From: CAVQKZ01 sp963837325
Lineage (GTDB): Bacteria > Actinomycetota > Actinomycetes > Mycobacteriales > Jatrophihabitantaceae
Direction of reading: 5' to 3'
DNA length: 64,000 nucleotides
Assembly: GCA_963837325.1 (NCBI GenBank)
Contig: CAWIMV010000002.1
Span: 1,240,001-1,304,000 of the forward strand
The notes below the pieces were generated by a model, which worked only from the letters and a program-made list of their open reading frames with translations, made no database searches and was not told the DNA's origin. This document shows, in pieces, positions 1-7,715 of this stretch; the stretch's first letter is position 1; each line of letters begins with the position of its first letter. Both the position numbers and the translations under genes were made by a program.

Positions 1-338
1 ACCACCGGGAACATTCCGGAACGCCGCACCAGCAGGATCGCGATGATCGAGGCGATCACGATGCCGATGTTGAAGCCGCCGCGGACCTGCGAGCCGCTGA
101 TCGTGTCGATGATGCCGCCGATTGCCGAGATAGCGAGCAACACCAGAAGGGCCGCCCATGACGGCAACCCCCGCTCCTTCGGCCGGACCGGACCCGGCTC
201 GCGGATCGGCTCACGGGCGGGGTCGCGGCGATAGGAGGCGCGAACCGGTGTCGACTGGCTCCAGCCGTCCGCTTCGCCGTAGGGACCGTTGGCAGGCGGA
301 GGGCGGCGGGCGCCGTATGGGGCCGGCGCGTTCACCAC
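1..338 (-). CDS. DUF6542-like small membrane protein (3' end outside window)
   Basis: The reverse strand reads as an open frame from a GTG at 338 to the window edge, at least 112 codons. A GGAGGAG ribosome site sits six bases before this GTG; the overlapping ATG in the next frame hits a stop at once, so GTG is the start. The first 60 residues are Pro/Arg/Gly-rich and probably cytoplasmic. They are followed by two hydrophobic stretches (about residues 65-80 and 90-105) separated by a short loop. This layout and the position next to ychF match the actinobacterial DUF6542 family, which lies between ispH and ychF in mycobacteria. Function is unknown; it is likely an inner-membrane protein. Confidence 0.75.
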   Translation of the reverse strand, partial: MVNAPAPYGARRPPPANGPYGEADGWSQSTPVRASYRRDPAREPIREPGPVRPKERGLPSWAALLVLLAISAIGGIIDTISGSQVRGGFNIGIVIASIIAILLVRRSGMFPV

Positions 339-396
339 ATCAAGCTCCTCCGCGGTCGGCGCCGATGAGCAGATCAGCCCCCGGTGACACGTGCAG

Positions 397-417
397 TCCC
401 GGTTAACGGTACCGGGA
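397..417 (-). terminator. Hairpin after rmuC
   Basis: A 7-base perfect inverted repeat (TCCCGGT / ACCGGGA, 7-base loop) lies between the rmuC stop and the DUF6542 gene, which are read in the same direction. It has no T tract, as is common for actinobacterial terminators, so termination is an inference. Confidence 0.4.
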
Positions 418-464
418 GAGGGCTGAGAGTGGGCGGATCTAGGCGGCGATCGAACCGGCGCCGG

Positions 465-1832
465 TCATGAGCTCTCGCCCCCGGCGGCCTCGGGCATGAC
501 CGGCAGCGCGCTCTGCCCGATGGTGTGCCGCTGCTTGGACAGCGCCACCACCCGTTGTTCGGTGAGCTCGGGAGCCTGCGCGAAGCGCGCTGCTTCGGTG
601 ACCTGTTTGGGCGTCTCGAGCTGGTCACCGGAGCCGACCACCTTCAGGTCAGACATGCGGCGGGCGGTGACCAGCACCCGGCTCTCCAGCGAGGACACGG
701 TCTGGTTGTACGAGGTCACGGCCGAGCCGAGAGAGCGGCCGAGCTTGTCGATGTGCCCGCCCATCGTCGACAGCCGCTGGTACAGCTCACGGCCGAGCTT
801 GTGCACCTCTTCGGCATTGGCAGCCAGCGCCTCCTGTCGCCACGTGTAGGCGATGGTGCGCAACAGTGCCACGAGCGTGGAGGGGGTGGCGAGCACGACG
901 TCCTTGCCGAAGGCGTACTCCAGCAGGGTGGGATCCTCACGCAGCGCACCGTCGAGAAACGCGTCGGCCGGCACGAAGCACACCACGAATTCCGGCGTGG
1001 GATCGAAGCGCTCCCAATAGGCCTTGGCCGACAGCGAATCGATGTGCGTGCGCAGGTGCCGGGCGTGGGCCTTCATGCGGGCGTCGTGGGTCGCTTCGTC
1101 GCGGGCTTCCATCGCCTCGAGGTACGCACTGAACGCCACCTTGGAGTCGACGACCACGTTCTTGCCGCCGCACAGCCGCACGACCAGGTCGGGGCGTTGC
1201 GTGGTGCCGTCGGAACCGCGCGCGCTGGCCTGTAGGTCGTAGTCGACGTGCTCGGCCATGCCGGCCGCCTCCACCACCCGCTCGAGCTGCATCTCGCCCC
1301 ACCGGCCGCGAATCTGCGGTGCGCGAAGAGCGGTGACGAGATGCGAGGTCTCGCTGCGGACCTGCTCGGACGCATGGCTCATCGCCAGCACCTGCTCGCG
1401 CAACGCGGAGTCTGACGTCGCCCGCCCCTTCTCGATCTCGGCCAGCTGTTGCTCGACCTTGCCCAGCGATTCGCGCAGTGGGCCGACGAGCTGGTCGATG
1501 GCCTGCTGACGCTTGGCCAGATCGCCGCCGGCTTGCGTCGCGGTCTTGGCCAGCTGCGCTTCGGCCAGCTTGATGACGGCCTCGCTGTTGCGCTGCAGTG
1601 CCTCGGCCGCCTGCGATCCGAACAGCTCGCGCAATTGCGCGTCGGTGCGCACGAGCATGGCCTCGCGCTGGGCCGCGGCGGCTCGATCCGCCGCCAGCGC
1701 GGCCCGCAACCCGGCCGCCTCGGTGAGCGCGGCGCGTGTGCCGACCTCGGCCCGTTGCCGCGCGAGCAGCCAGCCGAGCGCCGCCCCGATCGCCAGGGCG
1801 AGCAGCGCGAGAATTACAGCGGTGACGTTCAT
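465..1832 (-). CDS. rmuC: DNA recombination protein RmuC
   Basis: 455 residues. The N terminus is one membrane anchor (about residues 5-22), followed by a long Ala/Glu/Arg-rich coiled coil to about 170 and then the RmuC nuclease-fold domain, with the family motif ERVVEAAGM near residue 205. RmuC proteins limit recombination between inverted repeats in E. coli; their exact activity is not settled. The open frame extends upstream to 1970, but that part is Arg/Pro-rich and overlaps ychF antisense, so I use the ATG at 1832, which begins the hydrophobic anchor. It is divergent from ychF, with 79 bases between the starts. Confidence 0.9.
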   Translation of the reverse strand: MNVTAVILALLALAIGAALGWLLARQRAEVGTRAALTEAAGLRAALAADRAAAAQREAMLVRTDAQLRELFGSQAAEALQRNSEAVIKLAEAQLAKTATQAGGDLAKRQQAIDQLVGPLRESLGKVEQQLAEIEKGRATSDSALREQVLAMSHASEQVRSETSHLVTALRAPQIRGRWGEMQLERVVEAAGMAEHVDYDLQASARGSDGTTQRPDLVVRLCGGKNVVVDSKVAFSAYLEAMEARDEATHDARMKAHARHLRTHIDSLSAKAYWERFDPTPEFVVCFVPADAFLDGALREDPTLLEYAFGKDVVLATPSTLVALLRTIAYTWRQEALAANAEEVHKLGRELYQRLSTMGGHIDKLGRSLGSAVTSYNQTVSSLESRVLVTARRMSDLKVVGSGDQLETPKQVTEAARFAQAPELTEQRVVALSKQRHTIGQSALPVMPEAAGGESS

Positions 1833-1897
1833 AGTTCGATGCTCACACCCGGCACCGACAATTTCCGGTGTCGACACGCCAAGAGGGCCGTCGTGCC

Positions 1898-1903
1898 TAG
1901 ACT
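1898..1903 (+). promoter_or_regulatory. -10 box, leaderless ychF promoter
   Basis: TAGACT ends eight bases before the ychF GTG, with no ribosome site in between. This is the usual pattern of a leaderless actinobacterial transcript. Confidence 0.5.
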
Positions 1904-1911
1904 GGCGGCTC

Positions 1912-2985
1912 GTGACCCTGACAATCGGTATCGTCGGCCTGCCCAACGTGGGCAAGTCCACGCTGTTCAACGCGCTGACGAAGAACGACGTCCTGGCCGC
2001 GAACTATCCCTTCGCGACGATCGACCCGAACGTCGGCGTGGTGGGGGTGCCGGATCCGCGACTGGACGTGCTGGCGAAGATCTTTCACTCGGCCAAGATC
2101 ATCCCGGCGACCGTGTCGTTCGTCGACATCGCCGGCATCGTCAAGGGCGCGAGCGAGGGCGCCGGGCTGGGCAACAAGTTCCTGGCCAACATCCGCGAGG
2201 CCGACGCGATCTGCCAGGTCATCCGGGCGTTCAGCGACCCCGACGTGGTGCATGTCGACGGCAAGATCAGTCCGCGTGATGACATCGAGACGATCAACAC
2301 CGAGCTGATTTTGGCCGACCTGCAGACGATCGAGCGGGCGTTGCCGCGTCTGCAGAAGGAAGCCCGGCTGTCCAAGGACAAGGCTGCAGTGGTCACCGCG
2401 GTCGAGCAGGCCCAGGCTCTGCTGGAGACGGGCCAGACGATCTTCGGCGCCGGTGTCGACCGTGAGCCCTTGCGGGAATTGCACCTGATGACGGCCAAGC
2501 CATTCCTCTACGTCTTCAACGTCGATCCGGACGAGATCAGCGACCGCACGTTCACCGACGAACTGCGCGCCATCGTGGCGCCGGCCGAGGCCATCTTCCT
2601 CGACGCCAAGACCGAGGCCGAACTGATCGAGCTCGATGCGGCCGAGGCGCTGGAGCTGCTGCAGTCGATGGGCCAGGCCGAGTCCGGCATCGACCTGCTG
2701 GCCCGGGTCGGTTTCCAGACGTTGGGCCTGCAGACGTACCTGACCGCCGGGCCCAAGGAAGCCCGGGCCTGGACGATCCCGGTCGGGGCAACTGCACCGC
2801 AGGCCGCCGGCGTCATCCACACCGACTTCGAGCGAGGCTTCATCAAGGCCGAGGTGGTCTCCTACGACGAGCTCGTCGCCGCCGGCTCGATGGCTGAGGC
2901 CAAGGCCCGCGGCAAGGTACGCATCGAGGGCAAGGACTACGTGATGGCCGACGGCGACGTCGTCGAGTTCCGCTTCAACGTCTGA
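1912..2985 (+). CDS. ychF: Redox-regulated ATPase YchF (Obg-like, OLA1 family)
   Basis: 357 residues, the normal length. A G1/P-loop (GLPNVGKST) lies at residues 8-16. The switch region reads FVDIAG, the nucleotide-specificity region is the ATP-type variant of this family, and a C-terminal TGS domain ends in YVMADGDVVEFRFNV. YchF binds ribosomes, hydrolyses ATP and is linked to oxidative-stress responses. The frame is open back to 1513, but the GTG at 1912 gives the canonical N terminus and lies directly behind a TAGACT box. It is followed by a strong inverted repeat and converges on the DGPF gene. Confidence 0.95.
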   Translation: MTLTIGIVGLPNVGKSTLFNALTKNDVLAANYPFATIDPNVGVVGVPDPRLDVLAKIFHSAKIIPATVSFVDIAGIVKGASEGAGLGNKFLANIREADAICQVIRAFSDPDVVHVDGKISPRDDIETINTELILADLQTIERALPRLQKEARLSKDKAAVVTAVEQAQALLETGQTIFGAGVDREPLRELHLMTAKPFLYVFNVDPDEISDRTFTDELRAIVAPAEAIFLDAKTEAELIELDAAEALELLQSMGQAESGIDLLARVGFQTLGLQTYLTAGPKEARAWTIPVGATAPQAAGVIHTDFERGFIKAEVVSYDELVAAGSMAEAKARGKVRIEGKDYVMADGDVVEFRFNV

Positions 2986-2991
2986 CCCTCG

Positions 2992-3055
2992 CCAGTGGTC
3001 ACTTACGCGCCGAGTGGACACCTATAAGTGACCACTGGACGGGGAAGTGACCACT
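2992..3055 (+). repeat. 14-base inverted repeat plus third half-copy downstream of ychF
   Basis: A perfect 14-base inverted repeat, CCAGTGGTCACTTA (2992-3005) and TAAGTGACCACTGG (3025-3038), has a 19-base loop. A further copy of the right-arm core, AAGTGACCACT, follows at 3045-3055. The loop holds GAGTGGACACCTA (3012-3024), whose exact reverse complement starts the repeat array at 5388. It probably acts as a terminator for ychF, and belongs to the same repeat family as that array. Confidence 0.7.
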
Positions 3056-3475
3056 CCTGGGAGAGTCGAAGTCAGGCCTTCGCGGCACGGGCAGCTACCT
3101 TCGCGACAAGCGAGCGTTCAATAGCCGCGGGTAGCGGTGCGCCGACGTTTTCGCTATCGACCCCCGCCTCGATCAACCGCCGGTGATGAACGCAAAGCTC
3201 ACGTAGACCGCGAGGCGTCGGGCCCCCGCATTGAGGACGATCTTGCCCGTCCTAGTGCCGACGACGGTCCGTGGTCCGCCAGCCGGACCAGGAGTGAAAT
3301 AGTCGCCGATCATGGTCCTGGTCGTTTATTGGTCGAGCGCCAAAAAGCTCACGTAAAAGAAGCAATAAATCTTGATTCGGCAGCGCTCTCGGTCGATGGC
3401 GCGATAACGGGGGCCGGGTCAGTGTCGCCGACCCAGTTGGATCGGACACCGGAGGTCTTCGCCGGACCGGACGAG
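3056..3475. other. Intergenic stretch with small minus-strand frames
   Basis: Between ychF and the DGPF gene no conventional gene is seen. On the minus strand two coding-like frames overlap: an ATG frame of 46 codons (3173-3313) and a following frame ending at 3072. A 12-base direct repeat, AAAGCTCACGTA, stands at 3194-3205 and 3344-3355, exactly 150 bases apart. The part from 3320 to 3400 is locally A/T-rich compared with its surroundings. Confidence 0.4.
3173..3313 (-). CDS. Possible 46-residue small protein
   Basis: ATG at 3313, stop at 3173. The product starts MIGDYFTPGPAGG and ends with a hydrophobic tail, AVYVSFAFITGG. An in-frame stop lies shortly upstream, so no longer start exists; the ribosome site is weak. 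The stop overlaps by one frame with a second coding-like stretch that ends at 3072 (tail ERSLVAKVAARAAKA). I recognise no family. It could be a decayed gene fragment rather than a working small gene. Confidence 0.25.
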   Translation of the reverse strand: MIGDYFTPGPAGGPRTVVGTRTGKIVLNAGARRLAVYVSFAFITGG

Positions 3476-3832
3476 TCAGTGCCAGAACTGGCGGACCTCG
3501 ATGGAACCGACCGCGGCGACCGGGTGCCGGGAAGCGACGTCGAGCGCTTCCTTCATGTCGGCGCATTCGAGGATGTCGAAACCGACGATCGCTTCCTTGG
3601 TTTCGGCGAACGGCCCGTCCGTGACCATCACCTCGCCGTCGCGGACGCGCACGGTGCTCGCTTCGCGGCTGGGCCGCAGCATGTCACCGTCGAGGCGCTG
3701 CCCGCTCGCGGTCACCTCGTCCAGCCACGGAAAGCTGTCGTCCTCGTCGGCGGCCGCAGTGTCGGCTGCCTCGGACGCCGCGTCGGCGTTGGCCTTCTCG
3801 GCGTCGTAGCAGACCAGCATCATGTACTTCAT
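3476..3832 (-). CDS. YCII-related DGPF-domain protein
   Basis: 118 residues with the family motif DGPFAETKE at about residues 74-82 and the N-terminal strand MKYMMLVCYD. YCII-like proteins form small ferredoxin-fold dimers; actinobacterial DGPF members are often next to ECF sigma factors and have no proven reaction. Here no sigma gene is adjacent. An acidic, Ala-rich insert lies at residues 15-32. The gene converges on ychF and is divergent from the FUSC-type exporter. Confidence 0.8.
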   Translation of the reverse strand: MKYMMLVCYDAEKANADAASEAADTAAADEDDSFPWLDEVTASGQRLDGDMLRPSREASTVRVRDGEVMVTDGPFAETKEAIVGFDILECADMKEALDVASRHPVAAVGSIEVRQFWH

Positions 3833-4004
3833 CAGAGTGTCCCGTCTTCTCGCCCGGTGAAGCGGATCCTCCCACCCGGGAGCTCGCGCTTCCTTGCGTA
3901 CAGCACTACGACGAACGGACGACGCCGAAATCGACAGCGACGACGAGTCCGTCGACGAGCCGGTCGGTCGATCGCACCGAGGTCGAGTCTGCTCATGAGC
4001 GCAC

Positions 4005-4065
4005 GGTCAAACCTCCCCCACGCGTGAGGTCAAACAATGCTCGGATGCTGGGTTGTCGGTCAAAC
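4005..4065 (+). repeat. Three GGTCAAAC direct repeats before the exporter gene
   Basis: GGTCAAAC occurs at 4005-4012, 4028-4035 and 4058-4065, in the last 90 bases before the exporter start. The reverse complement carries TTTGACC, which resembles a -35 element, so the repeats may be operators or promoter parts for the divergent pair. No regulator is identified. Confidence 0.4.
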
Positions 4066-4092
4066 TGGCCCCGGTTCGGGACAATGCGGGAC

Positions 4093-5376
4093 ATGGTCAG
4101 CCCGCGCCGTGCGATCCGCGCGGGCCTGCGCCGGATTCAGGAACGCGGGCCAGCGGCGATCACGCGGGCGCTGCGGCTGACCAGCGCCGCGGTCGCGTCC
4201 TATCTCGTCGCGCTGCGGGTGGTGTCCGACCCGCGCCCGGTGACCGCGGCGCTGACCGCCCTGCTCATCGTCCAGGTCACCCTGGTGGGCACGTTCGCCG
4301 ACACGTTGCGACGGATCCTGAGCGTCATCGTCGGGGTCGGAGTGGCGATCGGAATTTCGTCCTTCTTCGGGTTCACGTGGTGGAGTCTCGGCGCGCTGAT
4401 CGCGACATCGATCCTGTTGGGTCAGGCACTGCGGCTGGGACCCCATCTGCTCGAGGTGCCGATCAGCGCGATGCTGATCTTGGCCGCGGGCGGGGCCGGG
4501 ATCCAGGCCGTCGACCGGATCACCGAAACACTGGTCGGTGCGTTCGTCGGCGTGTTGGTCAACGTGCTTTTTCCGCCGTCGGTGCAGACCCGCAGCGCGG
4601 GACTCGCGGTCGAGCGCTTCGCCGAGTCGATGGGCCGGTTGCTCGATCGGGTCAGCCGTTCGTTGAGCGAGGGCGAGGTCATGCGCGACGAGGTGCGTGG
4701 CTGGCTGCAGGAGGCGCGATCGATCACGAACGACATCGCCCGCGTCGACCGGGTTCTTACCGAGGCGGGAGAGAGCAGGCGCTTGAATCCGCGGGCGGTG
4801 GGTACCGCAGATACAACGCCCGACCTGCGCAGTGGGCTGGACGCGCTGGAACATTCAGCAGTCGCGCTACGGGCTGTGTTCCGCTCGTTTGCCGATGGGG
4901 CCGGCGCTGCGGTCGAAACAGCGCAATCGGATGGGCGGGCAGCCGCGTTGGACGACGAAGACCTGCGCGGCGCGTTCGCCGTCCTGATGTCGGACTTGGC
5001 GCACGCCGTGCGTAGCTTCGGGTCCTTGGTGCGGGCCGAGGTCGACGAGGCCGACCAGCCGCACACCGCCGAGTTGAAGGACGCCCTCGACGCCGTGCGG
5101 GAGGCGCGGGTGCGGGTCACGGAACTGTTGCTGGTCGATCCGCAGGAAGCGCCGGGACTGTGGCAACTGCATGGCTCGTTGCTGGCCGGGGTGGAACGGG
5201 TCCTGGCCGAACTGGACGTCGAGGAACGCCTCCGGCGGCGGGAACGGCGCCGGAGGGAGGCGGCCGAATTGCGCCGACCGGCAGCCCAGGCCGCGGAACG
5301 GCTGCGCTCGACCACGCGTCGTGTCGTCGCGGACAGCCCGGTACTCAAGCGCCCCCGCCGCCGCCCGCGCGACTAG
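4093..5376 (+). CDS. FUSC / aromatic acid exporter (ArAE_1-like) membrane protein
   Basis: 427 residues. Four to six hydrophobic helices lie in residues 20-165, including a repeated Ala/Val/Gly-rich pattern and a conserved basic loop. A long soluble C-terminal half follows, with a charged Arg/Glu-rich helix near residues 370-400. This is the layout of fusaric-acid-resistance/aromatic-acid-exporter-like proteins, thought to pump out aromatic acids or other amphipathic compounds; the substrate is unknown here. Earlier starts at 4024 (GTG), 4045 and 4084 are possible; 4093 begins the basic N terminus typical of the family. Confidence 0.75.
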   Translation: MVSPRRAIRAGLRRIQERGPAAITRALRLTSAAVASYLVALRVVSDPRPVTAALTALLIVQVTLVGTFADTLRRILSVIVGVGVAIGISSFFGFTWWSLGALIATSILLGQALRLGPHLLEVPISAMLILAAGGAGIQAVDRITETLVGAFVGVLVNVLFPPSVQTRSAGLAVERFAESMGRLLDRVSRSLSEGEVMRDEVRGWLQEARSITNDIARVDRVLTEAGESRRLNPRAVGTADTTPDLRSGLDALEHSAVALRAVFRSFADGAGAAVETAQSDGRAAALDDEDLRGAFAVLMSDLAHAVRSFGSLVRAEVDEADQPHTAELKDALDAVREARVRVTELLLVDPQEAPGLWQLHGSLLAGVERVLAELDVEERLRRRERRRREAAELRRPAAQAAERLRSTTRRVVADSPVLKRPRRRPRD

Positions 5377-5387
5377 CCGGCTGCCGG

Positions 5388-5905
5388 TAGGTGTCCACTC
5401 TTCCCCGCTGGTGTCCGCCGCCCGAGCTGCGCTTTTCCCCGCTGGTGTCCGCCCGAGCCGGGCTTTTCCCCGCTGGTGACCGCCCGAGCCGGGCTTTTCC
5501 CCGCTGGTGACCGCCCGAGCCGGGCTTTCCCCGCTGGTGACCGCCGCCCGAGCTGCGCTTTTCCCCGCTGGTGACCGCGCGAGCCGGGCTTTTCCCCGCT
5601 GGTGACCGGATTGCAGGCTGCAAAACGGTCAGCAGCGGGGAAGAGTCGCCGGTCGGCGGTCAGCAGCGGGGAAGAGTCGCCAGTCGGCGGTCAGCAGCGG
5701 GGAAAAGCGGAGGGCCGCAGCGGACGCGAGCGGTCAGCAGCGGGGAAGAGTCGCCGGTCGGCGGTCAGCAGCGGGGAAGAGTCGCCAGTCGGCGGTCAGC
5801 AGCGGGGAAAAGCGGAGGGCCGCCGCGGACGCGAGCGGTCAGCAGCGGGGAAAAGCGGAGGGCCGCCGCGGACGCAAGCGGTCAGCAGCGGGGAAAGGCG
5901 GATGC
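5388..5905. repeat. Inverted array of 31/43-base repeats between convergent genes
   Basis: Left arm: seven copies of a unit containing TTCCCCGCTGGTG start at 5401, 5435, 5466, 5497, 5527, 5561 and 5592, with periods of 34, 31, 31, 30, 34 and 31. Right arm: eight copies of GGTCAGCAGCGGGGAA start at 5627, 5658, 5689, 5732, 5763, 5794, 5837 and 5880, with periods of 31, 31, 43, 31, 31, 43 and 43. The right unit is the reverse complement of the left core with one base changed, and the right arm has a 105-base higher-order period. The two arms could fold on each other around a loop at 5608-5626. The array fills the gap between a plus-strand and a minus-strand gene. Confidence 0.9.
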
Positions 5906-5917
5906 GGTGTGGGTGGG

Positions 5918-6457
5918 TCAGTCGGCCGTCGGCGCCAGATCGTGGCTCTGGCGGGGTGCGGCCGCCGCAAGTTCCATCGTCATGAACGTGCTGTTGCGGC
6001 TCGGCCGGTAGTCGCCGAATGGCGCGCAGGGCGCAAAGCCCGCCCGGGCGTACAACGACCGAGCAGGGGCGAACGCGGCCATGCTGCCGGTCTCGAGGCT
6101 CAGCCGTTCAAAGCCACGCTGTCGGGCCACGCTGATCAGGTGGGCAACCATCGCCGCGCCGATCCCACGGCCGCGTGCCGCTTCTGCGGTGTGCATGGAC
6201 TTCACTTCGGCATGCCGCGCATCCAGGCGCTTGAGCGCAGCAACCGCAAGTAGTTCGCCGGCCCGCCGGAAACTGAAGAACGTCACAGCGGGATCGACGA
6301 GACCCTCGACGTTCAGCGCGTGGACGTCCTCGGGCGGGCTGTGCGAATCAGCGAATGCGAGATGGCGCTCGAGTAGCGCACGCACGTCCGGCGCGCGCGG
6401 GTCGTCGATGGAGACCTCGGCGTCGGGCACGGCACCCAATGTAGGCAGTGAGTGCAC
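5918..6457 (-). CDS. GNAT-family N-acetyltransferase
   Basis: 179 residues. The acetyl-CoA loop is seen as ARGRGIGAAMVAHL near residue 94, with the downstream GNAT helix LYARAGF near residue 135. The fold resembles YsnE/PhnO-type small-molecule acetyltransferases; the substrate cannot be told. The start is the GTG at 6457; a GTG at 6430 is also possible and would remove nine residues. The 3' end faces the repeat array, which probably ends its transcript. Confidence 0.8.
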   Translation of the reverse strand: MHSLPTLGAVPDAEVSIDDPRAPDVRALLERHLAFADSHSPPEDVHALNVEGLVDPAVTFFSFRRAGELLAVAALKRLDARHAEVKSMHTAEAARGRGIGAAMVAHLISVARQRGFERLSLETGSMAAFAPARSLYARAGFAPCAPFGDYRPSRNSTFMTMELAAAAPRQSHDLAPTAD

Positions 6458-6518
6458 GCCGAGTACGGCCGGTCCCAGCGGTCCTGGGGCTGGGCCGGCC
6501 GAACTCGAGCGGGCCCGG

Positions 6519-6917
6519 TTAGGCGGGCGGGGCGAAGAACTCGAGTGCGATCCCGTCGGGGTCGCGGAAGGAAAGCCCGGATCCGTAGTTGGCGTCGACG
6601 ATCGGACCGTGGGCCACGCCCAGCTCGTCCAGGCGGGCGGCCCACTTCTGCAGTTCGTCGCGGTCGGCGCAGCCGAAGGACACGTGGTCCAGCCCGGTGC
6701 GGTGCTCGTCGAACGCGTCGCGGATCCCTTGGGGATGGGTGTGCAGACCGAAGAGCTGCCCGCCGCCGATCGCGAAGACGGTGTGATGAAAGCCGCCAGT
6801 CTCCTCGTCCTCGTCGAGGACCGGCTGGGATCCGAGCAACTCGCTGTACCAGCGGGTACTTCGATCCAGGTCAGTCACTGTCACGGCGACGTGGGTCATG
6901 GATGGAAACGTGGGCAC
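6519..6917 (-). CDS. VOC-family (glyoxalase/dioxygenase fold) protein
   Basis: 132 residues forming one vicinal-oxygen-chelate unit. The first metal-ligand strand is THVAVTVTDLDRSTRWY (His at about residue 9). A central GLDHVSFGC segment carries the second candidate ligand His, and the C-terminal strand SFRDPDGIALEFF carries the Glu. Such proteins act as glyoxalases, ring-cleaving dioxygenases or resistance proteins; which applies here is not visible. The GTG start at 6917 has an AGGAGG site six bases upstream. Confidence 0.8.
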   Translation of the reverse strand: MPTFPSMTHVAVTVTDLDRSTRWYSELLGSQPVLDEDEETGGFHHTVFAIGGGQLFGLHTHPQGIRDAFDEHRTGLDHVSFGCADRDELQKWAARLDELGVAHGPIVDANYGSGLSFRDPDGIALEFFAPPA

Positions 6918-7133
6918 TACAGACCTCCTGAGTAGGTATCGGATCGACCGGCGCCATCGAGCGCCGATCTCCTGTCACTACGGCGCACCGCTGGCTTCGG
7001 TTCACAACGCGACGCAAACACCCCCGCGACCGGCGACCCACGAGGTCGACATCGCGGGTATGCGAGGGATGGCGCGGACGAGCCCGTGAGCTGCTGTCCT
7101 AATCTGGTCGGGCGAGATCCGAGGTGGCGTGTG

Positions 7134-7643
7134 ATGGCTAGGACCGCCGAGCCGGTCGTGCGAGATGCTGGCCCCGACGACGTCGTGGCCATCTGCCGGT
7201 TCGGTGCCGCGCACATTCGACCCCATTACGCGCCGCTGATCGGTGGTCCGGCAGCCGACGAGCAGGTCCGCAACTGGTGGAACGAGACGCACATCGGCGC
7301 CGCCGTCGCCGACGGTCTGGTGGTGGTCGCCGACGCGGACGGTCAGCTTGTCGGCGTCGGGCAGCGCGGGCGGCGCGGAGCCGACCACGTCGTCTACAAG
7401 CTGTACCTCCATCCTGAGCATCGCGGCCGCGGGATAGGTCCACAGCTGATCGAGGCACTCACGCGGCAGCTGCCGGTCGGCGCGGATCGACTGCATATCG
7501 AGCACTTCCTGGCCAACGAGCGCGCGGGCGCCTTCTACGAACGGGCGGGCTTCACGGTGCAGCGGGTCGAGCCGAGCCTTACCGGAGACCCGTCCCTCGC
7601 GGTTGTGTGGCGCGCTCGCGATCTGGAGCCGCGGCCGAGGTAG
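7134..7643 (+). CDS. GNAT-family N-acetyltransferase
   Basis: 169 residues with the acetyl-CoA motif HRGRGIGPQLI near residue 99 and the closing GNAT signature FYERAGF near residue 142. The frame is open back to 7086, but GAGGTGG immediately before the GTG/ATG pair at 7131/7134 favours the internal start. The substrate is unknown. It stands alone between the divergent VOC gene and the amidohydrolase gene 70 bases downstream. Confidence 0.8.
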   Translation: MARTAEPVVRDAGPDDVVAICRFGAAHIRPHYAPLIGGPAADEQVRNWWNETHIGAAVADGLVVVADADGQLVGVGQRGRRGADHVVYKLYLHPEHRGRGIGPQLIEALTRQLPVGADRLHIEHFLANERAGAFYERAGFTVQRVEPSLTGDPSLAVVWRARDLEPRPR

Positions 7644-7715
7644 CCATCGTTCGGAGGCCGCGGGCGGTGAGTTGGCGAGGCCGCGTACGGTCGGGCGAAC
7701 GACGACCGTGGGGAC

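Noticed and set aside
1897..3021. 374-codon minus-strand frame opposite ychF
   Set aside because: Antisense to a complete, conserved GTPase/ATPase; mere GC-driven frame.
5388..5905. CRISPR array
   Set aside because: Repeats are 31 or 43 bases apart with no unique spacers, the two arms are inverted to each other, and no cas genes are present.
5571..6011. Open frames with repeated SSGEESPVGGQQ-type residues
   Set aside because: They are translations of the nucleotide repeat array in several frames at once; no start site or homology, so not a gene.
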